A stretch of DNA of 14,366 nucleotides from Euryarchaeota archaeon UBA556 (GCA_002494975.1 DADI01000054.1:1-14366), one strand, 5' to 3'; positions 7,463 through 13,532 are shown, counted from the first letter of the stretch. The notes: generated from the letters alone by a model not told the origin. Numbers and translations are program-made.

Positions 7463-7675
7463 ATGAAGAGATCTACTATGTATCCGGATGGAAAACCAAT
7501 TCCAGAAGCATTACCAGCAGCCTATCAAAAAGGAACTTTAGAGAAAAATTGCAGTAATTGTAATCATGTAATGTATATTACTAATAATGAATACCAATGT
7601 GGAAGATTTTCTGGTAATCCAGCCGTTAGACCTGACTGGGTTTGTGCCGTTTGGGAACCCGTTAACAAAAAATAA
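7463..7675 (+). CDS. Small HiPIP-like four-cysteine protein
   Basis: 70 residues with four cysteines, C30, C33, C46 and C61 (spacing x2, x12, x14). The pattern, with aromatic residues after the second and around the last cysteine (DWVCAVWEP), resembles high-potential iron-sulfur proteins, whose ligands are arranged C-x2-C, about 14-16 residues, C, about 13 residues, C. A similar family of tiny cysteine proteins is frequent in marine phages. It could bind a 4Fe-4S cluster or zinc; I cannot tell which. There is no signal peptide. It is a lone plus-strand gene, probably leaderless, followed by the promoter of the structured RNA. Confidence 0.6.
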   Translation: MKRSTMYPDGKPIPEALPAAYQKGTLEKNCSNCNHVMYITNNEYQCGRFSGNPAVRPDWVCAVWEPVNKK

Positions 7676-7717
7676 ATAAGATTTTATGCCCCTTAAACTC
7701 TGTTTACTACAGAAGTG

Positions 7718-7727
7718 TTAAATAGGA
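7718..7727 (+). promoter_or_regulatory. Promoter box of the structured RNA (TTAAATAGGA)
   Basis: The box ends exactly 19 nt before G7747, the first base of the closing stem of the RNA. That is the same distance seen between the boxes and the ATGs of leaderless genes, so G7747 is the expected +1. No open reading frame follows. Confidence 0.6.
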
Positions 7728-7746
7728 GTTCACACTACCTAATATT

Positions 7747-7821
7747 GTCGCAGACAGTTGCCGAAAAAACTGAGGAAGTAAGGCGGTGATTAGCGGGTCT
7801 TGAAACCCGCACTGCGACACC
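7747..7821 (+). ncRNA. Structured noncoding RNA of tRNA size, not a canonical tRNA
   Basis: A 72-nt fold is closed by a perfect 7-bp stem, GTCGCAG (7747-7753) with CTGCGAC (7812-7818), followed by ACC. Inside are hairpin CAGTT/AACTG (7755-7759 with 7768-7772, loop GCCGAAAA) and hairpin GCGGGT/ACCCGC (7793-7798 with 7805-7810, loop CTTGAA). Loop bases GCC (7760-7762) can also pair with GGC (7782-7784), which would make a pseudoknot. Size and closing stem resemble a tRNA acceptor, but there is no anticodon arm, no proper T-loop and no encoded CCA. A promoter box stands at the right distance. It lies between a plus gene and the end of a minus gene, so it is free-standing. The 3' end is uncertain; a second hairpin, GCC-GTAA-GGC, follows at 7838-7847. 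I do not recognise the class. Confidence 0.55.
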
Positions 7822-7877
7822 TAAATTAAATTCAGTTGCCGTAAGGCTGATAATTGTATATTATTGGTTGGCGGATT

Positions 7878-8204
7878 TTACAGTCTTTCGTCTGTTCCGA
7901 TACCGAATACTCCTAAACACTTACTGATGTTTGGGTGCAATTTAAAAGATCCATCTTTATTAACTTTAGTTCCCTTGACAAAGAATTTAAAATATGCAGA
8001 TTCTCCTTTGCTACCTACCCACCTCATCATGTCTGCCATTGGATCTTCGCTTCTAATTTCCCAAGGAATATCTTCTGGATCATTGTCATATAATTCTTTT
8101 AATATCTGAAATCTTTCTGGCCATTCAATTCTCATGACTCCCGCCATAAATTGAGGGAAGTAAGAAATTCTTAAATAATACCACGTCATTTCTCTATTGA
8201 TCAT
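7878..8204 (-). CDS. Unknown 108-residue protein coupled to the MCM-like helicase
   Basis: Not recognised. The N-terminus is aromatic and basic (REMTWYYLRISYFPQF), the middle is acidic (about 40-60), and the C-terminus is basic and beta-like (YFKFFVKGTKVNKDGSFKLH). There is no clear membrane segment, cysteine cluster or enzyme motif. ATG 8204 overlaps the helicase stop in a TAATG junction, and AGGAGG at 8214-8219 lies 9 nt upstream, so translation is coupled to the helicase. An upstream in-frame TTG at 8228 is less likely because the SD favours ATG. Coupling suggests a helicase partner (loader, regulator or accessory replication factor), which is inference from position only. Confidence 0.65.
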   Translation of the reverse strand: MINREMTWYYLRISYFPQFMAGVMRIEWPERFQILKELYDNDPEDIPWEIRSEDPMADMMRWVGSKGESAYFKFFVKGTKVNKDGSFKLHPNISKCLGVFGIGTDERL

Positions 8205-9889
8205 TAATTTTGTCCTCCTTTTCTCCAATCAAAATCGGGACGGATTGCATAAGTATTGTTGGACATTTTATCTATCGCACCCATATCCATTAATTTTTCT
8301 AGTTGTGCTATTGTCATGCCGGTGGCAGATCTAATTTCTTTTTGATTATTATAAATTCCTTTTTGTTTTGCTATTTCCCATACCGTAAGCAAATCCATAT
8401 CTATTCCGGCTTCCATTGCTTGGATAGGGAAATCTTCTGTCAGAGTGACTAAACTCTTTTCAAAAAGTTGTCTGGCTTGCATTAGATGGCTCAAAGTTAC
8501 TTGACTTGATCCATCCAACTTCGCAAATGATTTTATCAAATTTAAAAATTGCTGATATTTTCTATAGTCTCTTTTAGCACGGGACAAGAATGCTGATTGA
8601 TATTGGGGTCGATTTTTCATTTCATCAAAAGTAGAATCTAGAGTCGGTGCTAACTTTCCAAACTTAGGATCCAATTGAGAAACTTTTGCTAAATATTCAC
8701 GGAAGAAATTTCTCCACATTTCTATATCTTCTTTATCTTTGCCTTGTTGAAATTTACCCTCTGCTCCCATCAACATAATGTTTCTAATTTTTTGTTCCGC
8801 ATCGTCCCCTGCCAGACTCATTTCTGTAAATATTAAAGTTAGTCGAGAAATAATTTGATATGTATATTCTCCAAATGCTGCCAACATTTCTCTTTTGTCA
8901 TGGTTTGCTTCATCGTAATACCCTGGAGGATTTCCTAAAAATAACATATTAGTCACTGCTTCACGAGTAGTGTCTACTTGACCTTTTTGCATAGTAAATT
9001 TTCCATTAGCCATAGTATTCATTAATTCTCCGAATACATCCTCATTCCATGTTTGGAATTCTGATACTGCAATTCTTTCATGGTTGTGTTTTGGAATCAA
9101 TCCTAATTCTATCGAATTAATGTCATCTCCATTCATGGCTCCAAACAGTCCTGGAATCGTGCAAAGTTTTCCGGACGAAGCCATCCCACATTTTACTAAT
9201 GGTTGAACCACTTTTTCAATCATGTGGTCTTTACCTTCTCCTACTGAGGCTACTATTCCAATGTGTATCATTTGTAGTTTATCGTGCGGCGATAAACAGA
9301 ATAACATGATGGCTTTCTTGAAATAATCTTTTGCATGGAGTTCTGCCCATAGAGTATCATGTCTCATCATTATGTTTAATGGAGTAAGATTATTCTTTTT
9401 ACACAAACTCAAAAAAGTTTTTAGTTGATGATCAGTCATCAAAGATGAAGTTTCATTTTTCATAGTGGACAGAGAATCTATAATAAAAATTAATTTGTTT
9501 TCTACAGTATGATACTTTCCACTAAATGATACTCTTGTTCCATTTTTCATAGAATCATCTACTACTTTCATAATTTCAGTAAGTTCTACTGGAGATTTGG
9601 ACCCAGGTAAATATTCTATATTTCCATCATGAGCCAAACAATCGATAGCGTGGTTTCCATCTGAAATAGTAAATCTAATTGCTACTTTATCTTTGGCTTT
9701 CCGAGATAGGGTAGTGGCTTCTTGTTTTACTACAATTCCAGATCCTACGATATATTGTTTAGTTACTTTAGAATAGTATGCCTCTTCTAAAGATACAGAA
9801 CGTTTAGAAAATGGAAGTGAACCTTCTTTACCCGTCACACAACCACGAACAAAATTCGTCAGGTCTTTGGGAACTGGCGACTCATTCAT
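8204..9889 (-). CDS. MCM-like replicative helicase with altered Walker motifs
   Basis: 561 residues with the order of an MCM helicase: an OB-fold-like N-terminal domain (about 45-140, no zinc cysteines), an AAA+ core (about 155-390) and a C-terminal winged helix (about 498-556). In the core, VASVGEGKD at 213-221 aligns with the MCM Walker A GDPGTAKS, keeping K220 but with D221 in place of Ser/Thr. ERIAVSEFQTW at 271-281 aligns with the MCM Walker B IDEF, keeping E277 but with S276 for Asp. Sensor 1 (LFLGNPPGYYD, N320) and the arginine finger (ISRLTLIF, R349) are well conserved. It would unwind DNA as a hexamer if still active. ATG 9889 is 20 nt from a promoter box. It is shorter at the N-terminus than cellular archaeal MCM. 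Confidence 0.82.
   Translation of the reverse strand: MNESPVPKDLTNFVRGCVTGKEGSLPFSKRSVSLEEAYYSKVTKQYIVGSGIVVKQEATTLSRKAKDKVAIRFTISDGNHAIDCLAHDGNIEYLPGSKSPVELTEIMKVVDDSMKNGTRVSFSGKYHTVENKLIFIIDSLSTMKNETSSLMTDHQLKTFLSLCKKNNLTPLNIMMRHDTLWAELHAKDYFKKAIMLFCLSPHDKLQMIHIGIVASVGEGKDHMIEKVVQPLVKCGMASSGKLCTIPGLFGAMNGDDINSIELGLIPKHNHERIAVSEFQTWNEDVFGELMNTMANGKFTMQKGQVDTTREAVTNMLFLGNPPGYYDEANHDKREMLAAFGEYTYQIISRLTLIFTEMSLAGDDAEQKIRNIMLMGAEGKFQQGKDKEDIEMWRNFFREYLAKVSQLDPKFGKLAPTLDSTFDEMKNRPQYQSAFLSRAKRDYRKYQQFLNLIKSFAKLDGSSQVTLSHLMQARQLFEKSLVTLTEDFPIQAMEAGIDMDLLTVWEIAKQKGIYNNQKEIRSATGMTIAQLEKLMDMGAIDKMSNNTYAIRPDFDWRKGGQN
8214..8219 (-). promoter_or_regulatory. Strong SD sequence of the helicase-coupled gene
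   Basis: AGGAGG on the minus strand, inside the last codons of the helicase gene and 9 nt before ATG 8204. It selects this start over the upstream TTG 8228. Confidence 0.6.
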
Positions 9890-9909
9890 GTATATCCTTC
9901 CTGGTGATT

Positions 9910-9919
9910 ACCTATTTAA
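9910..9919 (-). promoter_or_regulatory. Promoter box of the MCM-like gene (TTAAATAGGT)
   Basis: The box ends 20 nt before ATG 9889 on the minus strand. AGGAAGG also occurs between box and start, so the gene could be read as leaderless or with a very short leader. Confidence 0.65.
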
Positions 9920-9957
9920 TAATACTAAATATATATTAAAATCATTTACTCCCTAGT

Positions 9958-10126
9958 GATCAATGCTGACGCTGAATTGATTTAAATTTGGTTATCTGCG
10001 AAATGCAAACAACCGTTTTGGGATGCTCAAAAGAGAGATTTGTCACTCCAGCACTCAGGCCGGTCGAAACCCCTCAATTGAGTTTTGGTATTTCCGTCAG
10101 ATCGAAGAATTATCTTTGCAGATAAC
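9958..10126. ncRNA. Structured intergenic region, possible noncoding RNA or 3' UTR
   Basis: No convincing gene lies between 9890 and 10126. GTTATCTGC (9991-9999) and GCAGATAAC (10118-10126) are exact complements 118 nt apart, and the pairing extends through a 1-nt bulge by AAA/TTT. Inside, on the minus strand, CCGGC and GCTGG (10062-10047) pair around CTGAGT, GGT-TTCG-ACC (10070-10061) makes a tetraloop hairpin, and CTCAATTGAG (10073-10082) is palindromic. ATCAAT/ATTGAT (9959-9964, 9976-9981) makes a further hairpin. As a plus-strand RNA it would start about 20 nt after the TATA-like AAATATATATT (9927-9937); as a minus-strand RNA it would be the 3' UTR of the SSB-like gene, since the outer arm begins right after that stop. 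It could also be an origin. The strand is undecided. Confidence 0.4.
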
Positions 10127-10621
10127 TCAGTTTTCCGAGAATTGCTCTGCTGGAACAGCAGGAACTTCTGTAACAGTTCCATCGATGATGATGGATAGTC
10201 TGTTATAGTGTCTACCAGCGTTACCAGATTCTACCTTGTGGAGTAGGAATCTAGCAGACATTGGGAACTCAATTCCAGCGTTCTGTGCGTTAGTTACAGC
10301 GGTAGCCAAATGCTCTTGAGTGTAGCCTGTTAGCCACATTGTAGACCTACGGTCGCTTGGAGCATCGGAGCCAACTGCACGGGCACCAATTAGGCGAACT
10401 GCAGTGTTAAGTGTTCTTTCCTGTCCTTCGACAGTGTAATTACCCTCAATTCCTGGGGTATAACCCTCAACCAAACCTTCGTAGAGAACATCGTGTTCTA
10501 CCTTAAAGGTATCACGCTCTACGTATGCAGGTTTTGTTGCATCACTCGCTTTTTCTTCGTTCATCTTTGCTATTTCGTCAAGGAAACTTGACACATCTGT
10601 TTTCTTAGCCATTTTAATCAC
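10127..10621 (-). CDS. Possible single-stranded-DNA-binding-type protein, unassigned
   Basis: 164 residues from GTG 10621 (161 from ATG 10612). A charged N-terminus (about 1-35) is followed by a compact domain with alternating beta-like segments (FKVEHDVLYEGLVEGY, TLNTAVRLIGARAVG, STMWLTGYTQEHLATAV, SARFLLHKVE, HYNRLSIIIDGTV) and a short proline/alanine tail. This could be an OB fold, and the place directly upstream of the MCM-like helicase would suit an ssDNA-binding protein, but no signature confirms it. GAGG lies 6 nt before GTG 10621, supporting that start. The gene is clearly richer in G+C (about 50% in the lines I counted) than its neighbours (about 33%). It may be highly expressed or acquired separately. 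Unlike other first genes it has a leader. Confidence 0.6.
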   Translation of the reverse strand: MIKMAKKTDVSSFLDEIAKMNEEKASDATKPAYVERDTFKVEHDVLYEGLVEGYTPGIEGNYTVEGQERTLNTAVRLIGARAVGSDAPSDRRSTMWLTGYTQEHLATAVTNAQNAGIEFPMSARFLLHKVESGNAGRHYNRLSIIIDGTVTEVPAVPAEQFSEN

Positions 10622-10660
10622 TTTCTGCCTCTGTGGGCGTAATATGTAGTTATGGCGACT

Positions 10661-10670
10661 ACCTATTTAA
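10661..10670 (-). promoter_or_regulatory. Promoter box of the SSB-like gene (TTAAATAGGT)
   Basis: Identical to the boxes of the PolD and MCM-like genes but 39 nt from GTG 10621, so the transcript should carry a leader of about 20 nt containing the GAGG ribosome binding site. It is the exception to the leaderless pattern. Confidence 0.6.
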
Positions 10671-10694
10671 CCATTTGGGGTTTATAAATTATGA

Positions 10695-11633
10695 TTAAAA
10701 AGATCGGTATCTAAAGTAATTACCATTATCAATGGCTTTCTTGAATTTTTCTTCACCTTTAAATCCATATAGTAAACTGGCCATTAGTTTTTCATTAGTA
10801 TCTAGTCCTTGAGATGGATATGGGATCAAGAATGGATCGAAATAAACTATTTCTCCATTTTCACGAAGTCCGAAGTTTCTAGGATTAACTACATCTTTCA
10901 TTACATAGTTCATTTCATCTAAAACATATGTGGCTACGCCTTCATAGGATTTATTTTCTAGATTATACTCTTTGCTTTTTAGGTTGGAAACAGTCCACTT
11001 TCTATTACTTGGAATCTTACCACAGAATTCATTTTTCCAAACACAAGGAATATATTCCATGATCCATAGAGAAACATAAGTCTCTTCTGGAAACTTTTTT
11101 TCAGTTTCTGATTTAGCCGCTATCATTTCCCTTCTTAACGCCGGAGGAAGTTTACCTTCTGAATATTTAAATATTTTAGGCAATCCTTTCGGAACTGTAT
11201 CCGTTGTTTTCAGCAACTTTCTAAAAAAGTCTGCTTGTATTCGATTCATAGTCATTGATTTTAAGGATCCTGGAAAAAACTTTTTTCTCTCTGCTACTGG
11301 TGTGTTTACTAGTAACTCAGAATATTTAAAAGTTTTACCATTTTCTTTATTTGGAAAAGTTCTTACTACTTTTAATACTTTGTCGATTAGACGGCCTTCA
11401 TTATCTTTCAAGCGAAAGACAGAACCTCCATATCCAGAACCCAAATAATCCATAGTCTCAGCCTCAAAATTTTTCCTCTCCAACTCTCCAGGAGTATAAG
11501 TTGTTGTTATTATTTGTTCCGAGCCATTATCCATATATACTTTACGAAACACCACAGTTTGGCGGTTATTAAATGCTCTTAGTAGTGATTCTTTAGCACT
11601 TAATTTGCGAATGATATCTATTGATGCCACCAA
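10695..11633 (-). CDS. Divergent protein-kinase-like protein
   Basis: 312 residues. Kinase-fold landmarks appear in order: a glycine-rich loop GSGYGGSVF (65-73), a beta-3 lysine in VLKVV (K88), a hinge-like IMEYIPC (191-197), a catalytic-loop-like KDVVNPRNFGL (246-256, with D247 and N253) and YFDPF (264-268, D266) in the place of DFG. The D-to-N spacing is one longer than in HRDxxxxN, so this is an atypical kinase or a pseudokinase. Known targets: none. It starts at TTG 11633 (or GTG 11630), overlapping the end of the upstream gene by 16 nt; GGAGG at 11644-11648 supports initiation there. Overlap implies joint expression with the transmembrane protein. Phosphorylation of host or virion proteins is the obvious guess. 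Confidence 0.6.
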   Translation of the reverse strand: MVASIDIIRKLSAKESLLRAFNNRQTVVFRKVYMDNGSEQIITTTYTPGELERKNFEAETMDYLGSGYGGSVFRLKDNEGRLIDKVLKVVRTFPNKENGKTFKYSELLVNTPVAERKKFFPGSLKSMTMNRIQADFFRKLLKTTDTVPKGLPKIFKYSEGKLPPALRREMIAAKSETEKKFPEETYVSLWIMEYIPCVWKNEFCGKIPSNRKWTVSNLKSKEYNLENKSYEGVATYVLDEMNYVMKDVVNPRNFGLRENGEIVYFDPFLIPYPSQGLDTNEKLMASLLYGFKGEEKFKKAIDNGNYFRYRSF

Positions 11634-12604
11634 TGTTTGCCCGCCTCCGCATTTTTATCATCGATTACTTCGATCCTAGAAAAAGGGCTATCTTCATGAG
11701 ATAATAAGAAATATAATAAAGATCCTACTAATATTGCACCTGTGGCCGATTTTATAATTTTTTCCTGTTTAAAAGATTCTGCTCCAAAGAGTTTACTAAA
11801 TCCTTCTGCTTTTCTAGCACCTGATTTTTTACCTTCAATATCTACAATTCCCATGTATCCTCTTTTACCTAATGCTTCTTGAAAAGCGAACCAATCGACT
11901 CCAGCCTCATTCTGTAGACTACCATCGGCTGCATTTTTATTAAAACCATTTTCTAAACTAATGCCATCCACATTCGCATTTGGATTAGCGTCTTTCATAG
12001 CCTGTTTGACCGTAGCCGAATCTGGGAATACTAATACTCTTACTCTATTGTGTATAGATTTTTTACCCGTATTCGTATCTGTTTGTTGATGAGGATATAC
12101 AATATATTGCACTACCTTATTATTAGTATCTCTAGTATTCAAAAATTCTTGTAAGATATCAGTGGAACTAAAATATTGTCTTCCAGTATATATTTTACCA
12201 TCCTTCAGAGGATGTCCATGAATAGTCCATTTTCTGTTTTTAGGATTTACTTGTTTTAGAGCCGCATCTTGCATTTCTTTAGTAGAAGGATTTACTTCTA
12301 TTCTAGATTCTTCTCCATAAGAAACTTCTCCTAACTGGTAAACCTTCATGATCTGGCCCTGAATATTATTTTTCTTTTGGAAATTTTCAGCCGCAGACTG
12401 CGTATTAAAAATCTTTTGATCTCCACTCTCATCACGATAAAGCGTAGGCATATCGCCTTTACTAGTCATAATTCCATAATCTTCTTCATAAATATAGGTC
12501 ATCCACTCTCTTTCTAAGTGAGTGTCATCCGAATGACGTTTCATTTCTTCAATCGAAGCATCGGTAAATTTAGCAAATTCTAACTTCCAAGGCTCATACT
12601 GCAT
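11618..12604 (-). CDS. Membrane-anchored protein with ADP-ribosyltransferase-like or JAMM-like motifs
   Basis: 328 residues. Two readings compete. ADP-ribosyltransferase-like: IHGHP (128-132), then YTGRQYFSSTD (139-149), a strand VVQYIVYP (164-171), and LGKRGYMGIVD (245-255) followed by LFGAESFKQEKI (272-283); this order of 'HG.P', 'G..YF', 'GY.GI' and 'eSFk.ekI' is common in phage-encoded ART-like domains. JAMM-like: H129-x-H131-P with FSSTD (D149) resembles H-x-H-P...SSxD of JAMM metalloproteases, but the intervening loop is longer and the catalytic Glu is not evident. A hydrophobic helix (about 286-302, ATGAILVGSLLYFLL) near the C-terminus suggests membrane insertion. ATG 12604 is 19 nt after a promoter box. 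It overlaps the kinase-like gene. I lean slightly to ART-like. Confidence 0.5.
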   Translation of the reverse strand: MQYEPWKLEFAKFTDASIEEMKRHSDDTHLEREWMTYIYEEDYGIMTSKGDMPTLYRDESGDQKIFNTQSAAENFQKKNNIQGQIMKVYQLGEVSYGEESRIEVNPSTKEMQDAALKQVNPKNRKWTIHGHPLKDGKIYTGRQYFSSTDILQEFLNTRDTNNKVVQYIVYPHQQTDTNTGKKSIHNRVRVLVFPDSATVKQAMKDANPNANVDGISLENGFNKNAADGSLQNEAGVDWFAFQEALGKRGYMGIVDIEGKKSGARKAEGFSKLFGAESFKQEKIIKSATGAILVGSLLYFLLSHEDSPFSRIEVIDDKNAEAGKHWWHQ

Positions 12605-12623
12605 GATAATACCTTTGTTTACT

Positions 12624-12633
12624 TGCTACTTAA
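12624..12633 (-). promoter_or_regulatory. Promoter box of the ART/JAMM-like gene (TTAAGTAGCA)
   Basis: The box ends 19 nt before ATG 12604 and begins 3 nt after the stop codon of the upstream gene, so the kinase-like pair can be transcribed separately from the acidic pair upstream. Confidence 0.55.
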
Positions 12634-12636
12634 TGA

Positions 12637-13527
12637 TTAGTAGGATATGATCAAGTCGCCATCTTTATCTTTAACAAAGAAATATCTTCGTATCCAATCT
12701 TTTGAATACGAACCTCCGTTTTTAATGACGAGAGTAGTGCTGTCTTTTTGATTCAGATCTTCAGAAGATTTTCCAATTGATGTCCACCAATCCATTACGC
12801 CATCTAAGGTAGAGGGAACAATAATAGTTTTACCAGATGTATCTTTGTATCCAGTATTTACATTTTCTATTAAAACATAATTTCCAGGTGGTTGGTTTCG
12901 AGAAACTTTAATTTCGCCATTATCTTCATTTAACCAAACAAAATTAGAACCGGCTATTATTGCCGAAGTTTTTATTGCTTTTTGCATTCCAGTTTCTTCA
13001 ATCAAATCTGGCTCTATAACTTCTTCAGGTTCTGGATCCTGTTCTTCGAACCAAATGTTTCCAAAAATTTGTTCGTCTGTAGGAGTTTCCTTAATTATTT
13101 TCTGTATCCAGGATTTCTTAAAATCTGGAGAGTATTTTATATAAAATTCTTCATATGCTTCGTCATCAGTGAGGTCTATCCAATCTTTGGCAAAGTCATT
13201 AAAATCATTTCTCATTTTGATATTAATTATTATTTCAAATTCGCTTTCCGCTATGGGATCATAATCTCCGCCGCTGGCATCCCAAGTTTCTCTCATTGTT
13301 TTGGCTCTCAAAAATTTAACAAAATCATAGGGATCATTATCTTCATCTACTAATTCTAAATGTCCTTTATCAAATAAAATTAGTTTTTCTTCATCAGTCA
13401 CATCTTCACTACTCAATGTTTCTAACCAAAAGTAAGCATAGGCACGATCGGCTTGATAATCTGATGCTCGGGATAACCACTCCGTATCCGAATTTGCTAT
13501 CATTCTTTCAATACTACTTGCATCCAC
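12637..13527 (-). CDS. Acidic protein of unknown function
   Basis: 296 residues, not recognised. The first 170 residues are acidic with many tryptophans and tyrosines and helical character (for example DFNDFAKDWIDLTDDEAYEE). A very acidic linker EEQDPEPEEVIEPDLIEETG (about 160-179) separates this from a second part with beta-like segments and conserved-looking glycines (about 190-296). There is one short hydrophobic stretch (TSAIIAGSNFVWL) that is too short for a confident membrane helix. The start is GTG 13527: AGGAG at 13536-13540 lies 8 nt upstream and overlaps the stop of the preceding gene, so the two are coupled. A virion-assembly or DNA-mimic role could be imagined, but nothing shows it. 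Confidence 0.6.
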   Translation of the reverse strand: MDASSIERMIANSDTEWLSRASDYQADRAYAYFWLETLSSEDVTDEEKLILFDKGHLELVDEDNDPYDFVKFLRAKTMRETWDASGGDYDPIAESEFEIIINIKMRNDFNDFAKDWIDLTDDEAYEEFYIKYSPDFKKSWIQKIIKETPTDEQIFGNIWFEEQDPEPEEVIEPDLIEETGMQKAIKTSAIIAGSNFVWLNEDNGEIKVSRNQPPGNYVLIENVNTGYKDTSGKTIIVPSTLDGVMDWWTSIGKSSEDLNQKDSTTLVIKNGGSYSKDWIRRYFFVKDKDGDLIISY

Positions 13528-13532
13528 TTTAT

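Noticed and set aside
7771..7786. RNase P RNA core (GAGGAAGT resembles GAGGAAAGTC)
   Set aside because: The partner 3' conserved segment and the P4 helix are absent, and the region is far too short.
7771..7805. Hammerhead ribozyme (CTGAGGA ... GAAA)
   Set aside because: CTGANGA and GAAA boxes are present, but the sequence between them does not form a stem II.
7747..7821. tRNA gene
   Set aside because: The 7-bp terminal stem fits, but no anticodon arm can be drawn, the T-loop-like hairpin has the wrong loop and is separated from the acceptor by one base, and position 8 is not T. The minus strand also fails.
9991..10126. Integron attC site
   Set aside because: The outer arms are in the wrong orientation (GTT outermost rather than innermost) and no integrase is present.
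10023..10208. Short plus-strand frame over the structured region
   Set aside because: It runs into the 3' end of the SSB-like gene in antisense and has no ribosome binding site or promoter at a fitting distance.
12982..13353. Plus-strand frame of 123 residues rich in Phe and Ile
   Set aside because: The composition is the complement of an acidic AT-rich gene on the other strand; no promoter box or SD supports it.
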